DNA from: Bacteroidales bacterium
GTDB taxonomy: Bacteria; Bacteroidota; Bacteroidia; Bacteroidales; UBA932
NCBI GenBank assembly: GCA_028690215.1
Contig: JAQVBQ010000005.1
Span: forward strand, 30,144-94,143
Reading direction: 5' to 3'
DNA length: 64,000 bases
Position 1 is the first letter of the stretch. Each line of letters opens with the position of its first letter. Positions 42,879 to 52,430 of this stretch are shown here, in pieces. The position numbers and the translations under genes are program-made. Below the pieces are notes generated by a model. That model was not told where the DNA came from, did no database searches, and was given only the letters and a program-made list of their open reading frames with translations.

Positions 42879-45398
42879 ATGAAGACTTACACCTACGAAG
42901 AGGCCATGGCTGCCAGCCTTGAGTATTTCAAGGGGGACGAGCTTGCTGCATCTGTCTGGATTAACAAATATGCCATGAAAGACTCTTTCGGCAATTTGTA
43001 TGAGAAATCTCCCGAAGATATGCACTGGAGGTTGGCTAATGAGTTTGCGAGGATAGAAGAGAAGTACCCAAACCCAATGACAGCACAGGAAATATACGAA
43101 CTCCTCAGGGAGTTTAAATATATTATTCCGCAAGGGGGGCCAATGACGGGAATCGGTAATAATCACCAGATTGCCTCATTGTCAAACTGTTTTGTAATAG
43201 GACACAACAAACCTGCAGACTCGTATGGAGGAATCATGCGTATTGATGAGGAGCAGGTGCAGCTTATGAAGAGAAGGGGCGGCGTTGGCCATGACCTTTC
43301 ACACATAAGACCTGCGGGAAGTCCTGTACTTAACAGTGCACTTACGTCTACAGGAGTTGTTCCTTTTATGGAACGATACTCAAACTCAACAAGAGAGGTG
43401 GCGCAGGATGGAAGAAGGGGAGCTCTTATGCTTAGCATCTCAATTAAACACCCGGATTCAGAGCATTTTATCGATGCGAAGCTTGAACAGGGAAAAGTAA
43501 CCGGGGCAAATGTCTCGGTCAAAATCGACGACGAATTCATGCGGGCGGCGTTACAGGGTAAAAACTATACCCAGCAATACCCGATCGATTCTGATAAACC
43601 AAAAGTTGTCAAGGAGATTGACGCGCCAACATTGTGGAAAAAGATCATCCACAACGCATGGAAATCGGCAGAGCCCGGTGTTCTTTTTTGGGACACCATT
43701 ATACGTGAATCATTACCGGATTGTTATTCAGACCTGGGTTACAGGACTGTCAGTACAAACCCTTGCGGCGAGATTCCTCTCTGTCCGTACGATTCATGTC
43801 GTCTAATTGCCATAAATCTATACTCTTATGTTGAAAATCCGTTCACACCGGAGGCAAAGTTCAACAAAGAGCTTTTCAAGGACCATGTAAAGAAAGGCAT
43901 GAGGCTCAATGATGACCTTATCGACCTTGAAATGGAGAAGATAGATCAGATAATTGCAAAGATTGAAGCTGATCCTGAGGAGCAGGAGGTAAAAGAGGCA
44001 GAGCTTAATCTCTGGAGAAAAATCCAGAACAAGACACTGGGCGGCAGACGTACTGGGCTTGGAATTACAGCCGAGGGTGACATGCTTGCAGCACTGGGAC
44101 TAGTTTACGGTACGGATAAGGCAATCGACTTAGCCGTTGAGATTCAGAAAACTCTTGCAGTCGAGGCTTACAGGTCTTCAAACACCATGGCGCAAGAGAG
44201 GGGAGCCTTCCCAATCTTTGATCCTAAGAGAGAGGAAAACAACCCTATGATCCAAAGGATTAAGAGAGAAGATGAGGAGTTGTACGATCTTATCGTAAGA
44301 TACGGAAGAAGAAACATATCCATGTTGACAATAGCCCCTACGGGCACAACTTCACTGATGACCCAGACCACATCGGGTATCGAACCTGTCTTCCTGCCTG
44401 TATACAAGAGAAGGAGAAAAGTCAACCCTAACGACAAGAATGTCGTGGTTACATTTAAGGATGAGGTTGGTGATGTTTGGGAAGAGTATTATGTATTCCA
44501 CCACAAGTTCATGACATGGTGCGAGATTAACGGCTATGACAAGGCTAAGGTTTTAGCAATGAATGGACCGCAGATTGATGCATTAGTCGCAAAATCACCT
44601 TATTACAAGGCAACATCCAATGATATAGACTGGCTTGCCAAGGTTAAGATGCAGGGACGCATGCAGAAATGGGTGGACCACTCGATAAGTGTTACCGTGA
44701 ATCTTCCTAACTCTGCAACTGAGGAGTTGGTTGCAGATGTATATAAGACTGCCTGGGAGTATGGTTGCAAAGGTGTGACTGTCTACAGGGATGGTTCAAG
44801 AGCCGGAGTACTTGTCTCTACAAAGGAGAAAGACGCCAAACCTGCAGTAAGGAGAGTGGAGAGACCAAAAGCTCTTGATGCAGAGGTAATTAGATTTAAA
44901 AATGGACCTGAACAGTGGATTGCACTTGTCGGACTAATGAACGGAGCTCCTTATGAGATATTTACAGGTCTTCTGGATGAGGATACCAGAAATATACCGA
45001 AATCTGTAACTATGGGCTTCATCGTCAAGGAAAAAGACGATTCAGGCAATTCACGTTACGATTTTCAATATATTGACCGTTACGGATACAGAAATACTGT
45101 CGGAGGTATCTCCCATATGTTCAACAAAGAGTACTGGAACTATGCAAAGCTGATTTCCGGTGTATTGAGGAACGGGATGCCGATAGTAGATATCGTAAAC
45201 CTTGTTAACGGCTTGCAACTTGACAGTGAGGCTATCAACACATGGAAGAACGGTGTTGAGAGGACGCTGAAGAGATATATTCCTGACGGAACAAAGGATG
45301 ATACAGGTAAGAAGTGCGATAAGTGCGGATCTTCAGAGCTTGTATATCAGGAGGGATGTCTCAGTTGCATGAACTGCGGATTTTCAAAGTGCGGATAA
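42879..45398 (+). CDS. nrdJ: Adenosylcobalamin-dependent ribonucleotide reductase (class II)
   Basis: An 839-residue B12-dependent enzyme that makes deoxyribonucleotides with or without oxygen. The 10-stranded barrel has an active-site Cys in SNCFVIG (C104) and the finger loop NPCGEIPL (N294, C296, E298). TTSLMTQTTSGIEP lies in the C-terminal half of the barrel. A later domain (about 665-800) precedes a zinc-ribbon tail with CDKCGSS and CLSCMNCGFSKCG, likely the redox Cys tail. The stop codon TAA overlaps the ATG of ispE by one base (TAATG), indicating translational coupling. Confidence 0.95.
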   Translation: MKTYTYEEAMAASLEYFKGDELAASVWINKYAMKDSFGNLYEKSPEDMHWRLANEFARIEEKYPNPMTAQEIYELLREFKYIIPQGGPMTGIGNNHQIASLSNCFVIGHNKPADSYGGIMRIDEEQVQLMKRRGGVGHDLSHIRPAGSPVLNSALTSTGVVPFMERYSNSTREVAQDGRRGALMLSISIKHPDSEHFIDAKLEQGKVTGANVSVKIDDEFMRAALQGKNYTQQYPIDSDKPKVVKEIDAPTLWKKIIHNAWKSAEPGVLFWDTIIRESLPDCYSDLGYRTVSTNPCGEIPLCPYDSCRLIAINLYSYVENPFTPEAKFNKELFKDHVKKGMRLNDDLIDLEMEKIDQIIAKIEADPEEQEVKEAELNLWRKIQNKTLGGRRTGLGITAEGDMLAALGLVYGTDKAIDLAVEIQKTLAVEAYRSSNTMAQERGAFPIFDPKREENNPMIQRIKREDEELYDLIVRYGRRNISMLTIAPTGTTSLMTQTTSGIEPVFLPVYKRRRKVNPNDKNVVVTFKDEVGDVWEEYYVFHHKFMTWCEINGYDKAKVLAMNGPQIDALVAKSPYYKATSNDIDWLAKVKMQGRMQKWVDHSISVTVNLPNSATEELVADVYKTAWEYGCKGVTVYRDGSRAGVLVSTKEKDAKPAVRRVERPKALDAEVIRFKNGPEQWIALVGLMNGAPYEIFTGLLDEDTRNIPKSVTMGFIVKEKDDSGNSRYDFQYIDRYGYRNTVGGISHMFNKEYWNYAKLISGVLRNGMPIVDIVNLVNGLQLDSEAINTWKNGVERTLKRYIPDGTKDDTGKKCDKCGSSELVYQEGCLSCMNCGFSKCG

Positions 45399-46177
45399 TG
45401 ATTGTTTATCCTTGTGCAAAGATTAATATCGGTCTTAAGGTTATTGGTAAACGTCCTGACGGTTACCATGACCTTGAGACTTTTTTCTTTCCCGTAGGGA
45501 TGACAGATATACTTGAAGTAGTAGAGGCAGAGGAGACAACACTCTCCGTTTATGGCAACGAACTGGACTGCAGGATGGAAGACAACCTGTGCTTCAAGGC
45601 CTACAATCTTCTTAAAAAAGAGTTTGACCTGCCCCCGGTAGAGATTCACCTGCTTAAAAGAATACCTTCTGGAGCGGGGCTTGGCGGAGGATCCTCAGAT
45701 GCATCAAATATGCTGATAGCTCTCAATAAACTCTTTAATCTTGAAATTGACAAAGAGAGACTTTGTACATATGCATCCTTATTAGGCAGTGACTGCCCAT
45801 TTTTTATTCATGCTTCCTACCTTGATGCAAAAAAGGGAGAGGGTATGTACGGTGAGGGAAAGGGAGAGATCTTAACCCCGATGACAATACCGGAATTGGC
45901 CGGAATTTCTGTTAAAGTCGAGGTTCCGGATATCTTTGTGTCAACGGCAGAGGCTTATGCCGGTGTAAATCCGCAAAAGGGTTCTGAAACGCTTAAAGAG
46001 ACACTGAGCAGACCGATTGATGAGTGGAAGAGTGTCGTCAAGAACGATTTTGAGGGACACATCTTTAAAAAGCATCCGATTCTGGATGCGAAGAAACAGG
46101 AATTCTACAAAAAGGGAGCAGTTTACGCCTCAATGTCAGGCAGCGGATCTGCCATTTACGGTCTATTCAGAGACTGA
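45398..46177 (+). CDS. ispE: 4-diphosphocytidyl-2-C-methyl-D-erythritol kinase
   Basis: A 259-residue GHMP kinase in the non-mevalonate isoprenoid pathway. The start is the ATG overlapping the nrdJ stop, giving MIVYPCAKINIGLKVIGKR. The ATP motif PSGAGLGGGSSDAS (90-103) and the C-terminal SMSGSGSAIYGLF segment are typical. It phosphorylates CDP-ME at the 2-hydroxyl. Sharing a transcript with nrdJ is a chance or lineage arrangement, not a known pathway link. Confidence 0.95.
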   Translation: MIVYPCAKINIGLKVIGKRPDGYHDLETFFFPVGMTDILEVVEAEETTLSVYGNELDCRMEDNLCFKAYNLLKKEFDLPPVEIHLLKRIPSGAGLGGGSSDASNMLIALNKLFNLEIDKERLCTYASLLGSDCPFFIHASYLDAKKGEGMYGEGKGEILTPMTIPELAGISVKVEVPDIFVSTAEAYAGVNPQKGSETLKETLSRPIDEWKSVVKNDFEGHIFKKHPILDAKKQEFYKKGAVYASMSGSGSAIYGLFRD

Positions 46178-46294
46178 AATAACCTATCTATATAAAATCG
46201 AAGGGCGACTCCCTGCTACAGAAATCAGCCCTTACTAGTGTACTAAAACCTAAACCTACACAAATAAGATGCATTAGCAAGCTGTTACGTTGCA

Positions 46295-47515
46295 TTAAAA
46301 ATCAAAATTTTTCATTTTTTTTAAAAAAAGAAGTGGAAGCCGCGCAGCAAAAAATCCTATAATCCCTACTCCAACAATTGTCATTATTACATCTTTCCAT
46401 TTAATGACTACAGGATAGGCATCTATGACAAAATTTCCGGGCATCCTGACGAAACCGAATTTCTGCTGTAAGAAGCAAATTACCAGACCGATGATAACTC
46501 CGGCGATAATACCAAGGAATGAGATCATCCACCCTTCGAGAAGGAAGATATTCTTGATATCGCTCTCTTTAGCCCCAAGATTTTTCAATATCTCTGCATC
46601 CTCTTTCTTTTCCATTATAAGCATCGAGAGTGAGCCAAAAAGATTGCAAGAGATTATTATAATTACAAAAAGCAATATCAGATATATCGAGAGTTTTTCA
46701 GAACCCATCATCTTGTAAAGAGTCTCGTTCTGCTCATATCTGTTCTTTATTGTGTAATCATTTCCCAGTAACGCAGTGAACTCTTTTTGCAGCTTATCTG
46801 TATTGACACCCTCTTTCAGATATAATTCAACGGATGTCACCTCACCATCGTAATATTCGGTGAGATTTCTTGCCACTTCTATTGGAATATAGATATAGCG
46901 CTCATCATAACCCTTTTCCAATGAAAATATACCGGCCGGGAACAACGTCTCAATATTAAGCGAGGCCATCGGATTAATAAAGGAGACCGGTCTGAATCTT
47001 GAAGGGAAGTATAGGTCTAAACCACCCACAAAGTGAACCCTCAACCCGAGTTTCTGCGCTATTCCACGTCCGATTACAGCCTGAGCAACCTCTCCGTGAT
47101 AGAGGGAAAACTCTCCCTCCACAAGATAGTTCCCCAAGGTCGAGATACTCATAAGTACCGAATCAATCCCCTTAATAGTGGCGACAGACTCCTCTTCCCC
47201 ATACTTCACAAATACATTCTCCTCAACAACTTCACAGAAGCTGGCCACATTAAGAGAACTCCTGATCTGATCAAAAGCGGCAGAGTGGGGGATGAAGCTC
47301 TTCTCCTTTGCGGGAACAATCAAAAGGTCACACTCGTGGGTGCTGTAAAGAGATCTTATAAGCCCGTCAAACCCATTGTATACAGAAAGTATGACAATGA
47401 GAGCCATCGTCCCCAACATAATTCCCGCAGCACTGATGAGGGAGATTATATTTATGACGTTATGCGACTTTTTTGCAAAAAGGTAGCGCCCGGCTATGAA
47501 AAACGGAAGATTCAA
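46295..47515 (-). CDS. FtsX-like permease of the LolC/LolE lipoprotein-release family
   Basis: A 406-residue inner-membrane protein beginning NLPFFIAGRYLFAKKSHNVINII, typical of LolC/LolE. It has an N-terminal helix (about 22-45), a MacB-like periplasmic domain (about 50-250), and three C-terminal helices (about 270-395) with ILKNLGAKESDIKNIFLLEG. The start codon is TTG at 47515; no ATG fits the conserved N-terminus. The family moves lipoproteins out of the inner membrane with the ATPase LolD, which is not encoded here. It follows rbfA by 11 bases in the tyrS operon. Confidence 0.9.
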   Translation of the reverse strand: MNLPFFIAGRYLFAKKSHNVINIISLISAAGIMLGTMALIVILSVYNGFDGLIRSLYSTHECDLLIVPAKEKSFIPHSAAFDQIRSSLNVASFCEVVEENVFVKYGEEESVATIKGIDSVLMSISTLGNYLVEGEFSLYHGEVAQAVIGRGIAQKLGLRVHFVGGLDLYFPSRFRPVSFINPMASLNIETLFPAGIFSLEKGYDERYIYIPIEVARNLTEYYDGEVTSVELYLKEGVNTDKLQKEFTALLGNDYTIKNRYEQNETLYKMMGSEKLSIYLILLFVIIIISCNLFGSLSMLIMEKKEDAEILKNLGAKESDIKNIFLLEGWMISFLGIIAGVIIGLVICFLQQKFGFVRMPGNFVIDAYPVVIKWKDVIMTIVGVGIIGFFAARLPLLFLKKMKNFDF

Positions 47516-47526
47516 CTATCTGTTAT

Positions 47527-47871
47527 TTATTTCTTCAGGAGCTCGTCAATCCTCTCAACATAATCGAGAGAGTCATCTACATAATAAAGCAATTCGGGAA
47601 CAATCCTCAACTGCTTTGAGATCCTCTTTCCAAGCTCACCGCGGATGTATCTTGAGGCAGCGTTAACAAGCTTCAATGTATCCTGGGCTTTCGCCGAAGG
47701 AAAAATGCTGAGGTATACTTTTGCCACCGCCAGGTCCGGGCTTACCTTGACAGAGGTCACGGTAACCATTGCCCCGCCAAAAGATGCCATCCCCTTACCC
47801 TGGATTATTTCAGCAAGATCTCTCTGGATCTGCTTTCCAACTTTCTGTTGTCGTGTGCTCTCTCCTTCCAT
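47527..47871 (-). CDS. rbfA: 30S ribosome-binding factor RbfA
   Basis: A 114-residue KH-fold protein that helps mature 16S rRNA 5' ends in the 30S subunit. It begins with TRQQKVGKQIQRDLAEII (6-23) and includes VTVTSVKVSPDLAVAKVYLSI and a LRIVPELLYYVDDSLDY C-terminal strand typical of RbfA. It starts 2 bases after the tyrS stop and precedes the LolC/E-like gene. Confidence 0.93.
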   Translation of the reverse strand: MEGESTRQQKVGKQIQRDLAEIIQGKGMASFGGAMVTVTSVKVSPDLAVAKVYLSIFPSAKAQDTLKLVNAASRYIRGELGKRISKQLRIVPELLYYVDDSLDYVERIDELLKK

Positions 47872-47873
47872 GG

Positions 47874-49163
47874 TTATAGCAGTTTAATTATAAAGTAGTT
47901 TTTCTTACCCTTCTGAACGAGGATATATTTATTATTGAGCAGGTCACTCTCTGTTATAGGAGCTTCTGCAGAGATACACTTTTCCTTATTTATCGCAACT
48001 CCGCCGGCAGCAATCATTTTCCTGCACTCTCCCTTTGACGGGAAAATAGAACACTTAACCGAGAGAAGATCAATTGTGTTTACCGGAAGGTCCTCTCTGG
48101 ATATCTCAAATTGAGGCACACCTTCAAAAACTGAGAGGAATGTCTGTTCGTCGATAGCTTTTAGCTTTTCGGAAGTAGACTGACCGAAGAGTATCTGTGA
48201 AGCATCGACAGCCTTTTCATACTCCTCAACACCATGTACCATAACAGTTACCTCTTTGGCAAGAAGCTTCTGCAAATCCCTCATATGAGGAGCCTCAAGG
48301 TGTGCGGCAATCGCAGCTTCAATTTCAGCCTTTGGCAGCATGGTGAAGATCTTAATGTATTTCTGTGCGTCCTCATCGCTGACATTCAGCCAGAACTGAT
48401 AGAATGTGTATGGAGAGGTGTATTTTGCATCTAACCAGATATTTCCCTTTTCTGTCTTTCCGAATTTTCCACCGTCAGCCTTTGTAATCAGGGGGCAGGT
48501 AAGCGCAAAGGCATCTCCACCCTCTTTTCTTCTGATAAGTTCGGTGCCGGTTGTAATGTTTCCCCATTGGTCGCTACCGCCCATCTGAAGCTTGCAGCCG
48601 TGGTGCTGATAGAGGTAGAGGTAGTCATACCCCTGAACCAACTGGTATGTGAACTCTGTAAAGGACATACCCTCGCGTTCATCCCCGGAGATTCTTTTCT
48701 TGACAGAGTCCTTGCTCATCATATAGTTGACAGTGATGTGCTTGCCGATATCCCTTATGAAATGTAGGAATGTGTAATCCTTCATCCAGTCGTAGTTATT
48801 TACAAGAATAGCTGCATTAGGTGCATCGGAGTCGAAGTCGAGGAATCTTGAAAGCTGTTGTTTTATGGCATTCTGGTTATGTCTCAATGTCTCTTCATCC
48901 AGAAGATTTCTCTCTGCGGATTTCATCGAAGGATCTCCTATCATACCGGTTGCCCCTCCGACAAGTGCAATAGGTTTATGCCCGCATGACTGAAAATGGC
49001 GGAGCATCATAATACTTACCAAGTGACCAATATGTAGTGAGTCTGCGGTTGGATCAATTCCAACGTATGCAGAGGTAAGTTCTTTCTGTAATTGTTCTTC
49101 AGTACCCGGCATCATATTGTGAATCATTCCCCGCCAGGTAAGTTCTTGGACAAAATTGTTCAT
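47874..49163 (-). CDS. tyrS: Tyrosyl-tRNA synthetase
   Basis: A 429-residue class I synthetase. The preferred start is the ATG at 49163 ([12 protein letters not shown]), matching the family; ten more residues are in frame upstream. HIGH is intact (HIGHLVS, 44-50), GGSDQWGN (195-202) binds tyrosine, and the KMSKS-like loop is KFGKT (233-237). A C-terminal S4-like domain (about 365-429) binds tRNA. It charges tRNA-Tyr and heads the operon tyrS-rbfA-lolC/E-like. Its promoter region is shared with the divergent peptidase gene. Confidence 0.95.
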   Translation of the reverse strand: MNNFVQELTWRGMIHNMMPGTEEQLQKELTSAYVGIDPTADSLHIGHLVSIMMLRHFQSCGHKPIALVGGATGMIGDPSMKSAERNLLDEETLRHNQNAIKQQLSRFLDFDSDAPNAAILVNNYDWMKDYTFLHFIRDIGKHITVNYMMSKDSVKKRISGDEREGMSFTEFTYQLVQGYDYLYLYQHHGCKLQMGGSDQWGNITTGTELIRRKEGGDAFALTCPLITKADGGKFGKTEKGNIWLDAKYTSPYTFYQFWLNVSDEDAQKYIKIFTMLPKAEIEAAIAAHLEAPHMRDLQKLLAKEVTVMVHGVEEYEKAVDASQILFGQSTSEKLKAIDEQTFLSVFEGVPQFEISREDLPVNTIDLLSVKCSIFPSKGECRKMIAAGGVAINKEKCISAEAPITESDLLNNKYILVQKGKKNYFIIKLL

Positions 49164-49190
49164 CGTCGTTTTTATATCGTGATAATTTGA

Positions 49191-49198
49191 CAAAAATA
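49191..49198 (-). promoter_or_regulatory. -7 box (TATTTTTG) for tyrS
   Basis: A TAnnTTTG match on the minus strand 27 bases before the tyrS ATG. Confidence 0.5.
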
Positions 49199-49210
49199 GG
49201 GTTTTTTCTT

Positions 49211-49218
49211 TACTTTTG
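49211..49218 (+). promoter_or_regulatory. -7 box (TACTTTTG) for the S37 peptidase gene
   Basis: A TAnnTTTG match ending 4 bases before the ATG at 49223, implying a leaderless message if it is the promoter. Confidence 0.45.
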
Positions 49219-49222
49219 CTTT

Positions 49223-50536
49223 ATGAAAGCAACATTAAGACAAATAGCTATCCTGTTTATTGTTACAGGATCCCTTCTCTGCACCAATGTGCAGTTCAAC
49301 TATGGACAGAATACAAATGACACTTTAAAGGAGACTATCTCATCTCTGCCGGGAGTCAGCAATGTTGAACGACTCAAATCAGAAGTGTTCAAGGATAAGT
49401 ATGTACTTTTCGTAGAACAGCCTCTCGATCACAAGAACCCTGCTGCAGGAACTTTCATGCAGAGAGTTTTTGTGATGAATGCAGGAATGGACAGGCCAAC
49501 AGTGATTATCACCGAGGGCTATGGCGCAGCCTATGCTTCAATGCCCCGCTACAGGGAGGAGCTCTCAAGAACTTTTGATGCAAATATTATTTTCGTAGAA
49601 CATAGATATTTTCTTAAGTCAACACCTTCACCTCTTGACTGGAAATATCTGACTGCAGAGAATTCAGCATACGATCTTCACAGGGTTACAGAACTGTTCA
49701 AAACCCTATATAAGGGAAAATGGATTGCCACCGGCATAAGCAAGGGAGGCCAGACAGCATTGATATACAGGGCTTTCTTTCCCGAAGATGTAGATATTAC
49801 AGTCCCTTATGTTGCTCCCCTTTGCAAAAGCCGTGAAGATGGGCGTCATGAGCCATTCATAAGCAATTTTGCCGGTACAAAGGAACAGAGAGATACCATA
49901 CTTGATTTCCAGAAAAGGATTCTTGAAAAAAGAGCGACACTTCAGCCGAAATTCGATTCACTCTGTCAGGCAAACAAATACAAATTCAATTTGCCGCTTG
50001 AGAATATCTATGACTATACAGTTCTCGAATTCTCTTTTTCTTTCTGGCAATGGGGAAGTCCTGTAAGTGGAATACCGGGAAAAGATGCCTCTGATGACCA
50101 GTTATTCAAGTATTTGATAAGAATGTGTTCTCCGGATTACTTTGTGAATAACAGCCCCACAGCCTCATTCTTTGTGCAGGCAGCCAGGGAGCTTGGATAC
50201 TATGGTTATGACACTAAGCCTTTTAAAGGTTTGTTGACAATAAAAAACACCAAGGGTTATTTAACAAAATTGTTTTTGCCCGAGGGCTCAGAGTTTAAGT
50301 TTGACAAATCTCTCTACAAGAAGCTGAAAAAATTCGTAGCAACCACAGATAAAAAGATGCTGTTTATTTACGGTGAGTTTGATCCTTGGAGTTCTGTAAA
50401 AGTTGATGAACCAAAAAACGATAACGTTGTTGTATTGGTGCAACCAGGGGGAAGTCATAGGGCTAGAATAAGCAATATGCCTCATAGTCTTAAAAATAAA
50501 GCTATAGAGACTATCAAAGGCTGGCTTTCCGAATAA
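49223..50536 (+). CDS. Secreted S37-family serine peptidase (PS-10-like)
   Basis: A 437-residue alpha/beta-hydrolase with a signal peptide (about 1-28). The nucleophile S173 lies in GISKGGQT (171-178). The acid is probably in YGEFDPWSS and the His in GGSHRARI near the C-terminus. The segment YRAFFPEDVDITVPYVAPL is characteristic of S37 tripeptidyl/PS-10 peptidases. It would cleave N-terminal tripeptides from peptides in the periplasm, suiting an amino-acid fermenter; this role is inferred. It is divergent from tyrS. Confidence 0.88.
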   Translation: MKATLRQIAILFIVTGSLLCTNVQFNYGQNTNDTLKETISSLPGVSNVERLKSEVFKDKYVLFVEQPLDHKNPAAGTFMQRVFVMNAGMDRPTVIITEGYGAAYASMPRYREELSRTFDANIIFVEHRYFLKSTPSPLDWKYLTAENSAYDLHRVTELFKTLYKGKWIATGISKGGQTALIYRAFFPEDVDITVPYVAPLCKSREDGRHEPFISNFAGTKEQRDTILDFQKRILEKRATLQPKFDSLCQANKYKFNLPLENIYDYTVLEFSFSFWQWGSPVSGIPGKDASDDQLFKYLIRMCSPDYFVNNSPTASFFVQAARELGYYGYDTKPFKGLLTIKNTKGYLTKLFLPEGSEFKFDKSLYKKLKKFVATTDKKMLFIYGEFDPWSSVKVDEPKNDNVVVLVQPGGSHRARISNMPHSLKNKAIETIKGWLSE

Positions 50537-50545
50537 ACATATTAT

Positions 50546-51433
50546 ATGATTGATTTCAGGCAGCTGACTGTCTCAGACAAAAAATGGATTGACGAATTGC
50601 TCCGTTATGCTGATTACAGAGGAGCAGAGTATTGTTTTACCAGCCTTTTTATATGGGAGGAGGCTTTCCTCTCAAGATGCGCAAGGTACAAGGATTTCCT
50701 TGTTTTAATGTCAGGAAAGGGAGATGATACCCGTTATCTCTATCCGGCAGGGAGAGGGGACAAAAAAGAGGTAATTGAGGCTTTAATGGCAGATGCCTCT
50801 GAGAGAGGGGTGCCGTTTGTGCTGATTGGGATAACCAATGAGACAAAATCAGAATTGGAGGAACATTTTCCTGGGAAATTCAGCTTCAAGCCTGTCCGGA
50901 ATAGCTTTGACTATATTTATGAGCGTGAAAAGCTGATTTCATTGAGTGGGAAAAAACTTCAACCTAAGAGAAACCACATAAACCATTTTATCTCTAATCC
51001 CGGATGGAGCTATGAGGAGATTACCCCTGCCAATCTAAGCGAAGTGGTTGATTTCACAAAAGAGTGGTGTAAAGACATAGACTGTGGCAAAGATCAGTCT
51101 CTGTGTCTTGAATCTGCCGCAGTGTTCAAATGCCTCGCAAGCTATAATGACATGAATCTGAAGGGTGGCATTTTAAGAGTTGACGGCAAAATCGTTGCCT
51201 ATACAGTGGGAGAACAGATAAACTCCGACACCTTCATAGTACATATTGAGAAGGCATTTGCCTCTGTAAGGGGTGCCTACCCAATGATAAACAAGGAGTT
51301 TGTAACAAGAGAGGCTTCAGGCTTCAAGTATGTTAACAGAGAGGACGATGCCGGCGATGAAGGGCTCAGAAATGCCAAGGAATCCTATATTCCTGCATTC
51401 ATGTTGGAGAAGTATGCTGCGTTTGTAATATAA
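50546..51433 (+). CDS. DUF2156 (GNAT-like) protein
   Basis: A 295-residue soluble protein of the DUF2156 family, the fold that also forms the catalytic domain of phosphatidylglycerol lysyltransferases. It has two GNAT-like halves. The segments AEYCFTSLFIWEEAF (30-44) and KYVNREDDAGDEGLRNAKES near the C-terminus are typical. Substrates of stand-alone bacterial members are largely unknown. It starts 9 bases after the S37 peptidase stop and may share its message. Confidence 0.85.
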   Translation: MIDFRQLTVSDKKWIDELLRYADYRGAEYCFTSLFIWEEAFLSRCARYKDFLVLMSGKGDDTRYLYPAGRGDKKEVIEALMADASERGVPFVLIGITNETKSELEEHFPGKFSFKPVRNSFDYIYEREKLISLSGKKLQPKRNHINHFISNPGWSYEEITPANLSEVVDFTKEWCKDIDCGKDQSLCLESAAVFKCLASYNDMNLKGGILRVDGKIVAYTVGEQINSDTFIVHIEKAFASVRGAYPMINKEFVTREASGFKYVNREDDAGDEGLRNAKESYIPAFMLEKYAAFVI

Positions 51434-51440
51434 AATTATA

Positions 51441-51448
51441 TATATTTG
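51441..51448 (+). promoter_or_regulatory. -7 box (TATATTTG) for the GldE-like gene
   Basis: A TAnnTTTG match 25 bases before the TTG start. A TTTG at 51422-51425 lies upstream, though the spacing is short. Confidence 0.45.
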
Positions 51449-51473
51449 CACCATAAACCATTAGTTTAGAGAA

Positions 51474-52406
51474 TTGGAACCTCCCAGTAGCAATCTGACA
51501 GACGATTATTTCTCCTTGGGGATTTTGTTGATCCTCATCCTCTTCTCTTATTCCCTGCTCAAAGGAATCGAATTTGCTTTGCTGAATTCCGGCAACAAGA
51601 CAAAAGTTTGTGAGTCGGATCAATGTGCAATTATGCAAAGTGGACTCATTCTGAAACTCTCCGCATTAATCACTGTTGTTGCAATTCTTAATCTACTTAT
51701 CGGCGATGCTGTGAGCAATTTTCTGCTTTATGCCCTCTCATCTCTGACAGCTGCATTGCTATTGACCTTAAGTGGTTATATTCTATACAAATCTGCACAA
51801 GTAAACAAAGGCGAGACTTTATTAAAAAGACTTGGTTGGTTTTTTGCCGTAGTGATATGGATCGGGAGACCATTGAATTCATTACTGGAATATTTAAAGA
51901 ACAGATACGGAAAGGTCGCAGATGAGATGACAGCCCAATCTATCGAAGAGATACCGGAGGTGGAGGAGAAGCGGCTGATCAAAGGTATTGTTGGATTGCA
52001 AAATAAAAGCGTGGACGAGATAATGACACCGAGGGTCAATATCGCATCATTGGACGTGAGCATGAGCTCTAGTGAGGTGATAGAAAAGGCAATAGAATGC
52101 GGTTTCTCCAGATTGCCGGTCTATGACTCAAGCCCCGACAAGGTAGTGGGATTCCTCTATGTAAAGGATCTTGTAAGCCACCTGAGAGACAAGGACTACG
52201 ACTTTAACTGGCGTATGTATATAAGAAAATCCTACTTTGTACCGGTGAGCAAGAAGATTGACGACCTTTTGGAGGAGTTTCGTCAAAAGAGGATGCACCT
52301 CGCTGTAGTTGCTGATGAATACGGGGGAACGGAGGGTATCGTCACCCTTGAAGATATTCTTGAAGAGATTGTGGGGGAGATTTCTGATGAATCGGATGTT
52401 TTATAA
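51474..52406 (+). CDS. Short GldE-like CBS-domain membrane protein
   Basis: A 310-residue CNNM/HlyC-CorC-type protein. Hydrophobic helices occupy about residues 12-150. A CBS pair (about 175-300) begins at the marker DEIMTPRVNIASLD and contains AVVADEYGGTEGIVTLEDI. The protein stops right after the second CBS domain; the CorC_HlyC C-terminal domain usual in GldE (about 430 residues) is absent. Start is TTG at 51474, with an in-frame TAG just upstream and no ATG before the first helix. GldE belongs to the gliding or secretion machinery in some Bacteroidota; here the role is unknown. PPTase follows 24 bases later. Confidence 0.8.
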   Translation: MEPPSSNLTDDYFSLGILLILILFSYSLLKGIEFALLNSGNKTKVCESDQCAIMQSGLILKLSALITVVAILNLLIGDAVSNFLLYALSSLTAALLLTLSGYILYKSAQVNKGETLLKRLGWFFAVVIWIGRPLNSLLEYLKNRYGKVADEMTAQSIEEIPEVEEKRLIKGIVGLQNKSVDEIMTPRVNIASLDVSMSSSEVIEKAIECGFSRLPVYDSSPDKVVGFLYVKDLVSHLRDKDYDFNWRMYIRKSYFVPVSKKIDDLLEEFRQKRMHLAVVADEYGGTEGIVTLEDILEEIVGEISDESDVL

Positions 52407-52430
52407 ACAAATATAATTCTGTAAATAGTT

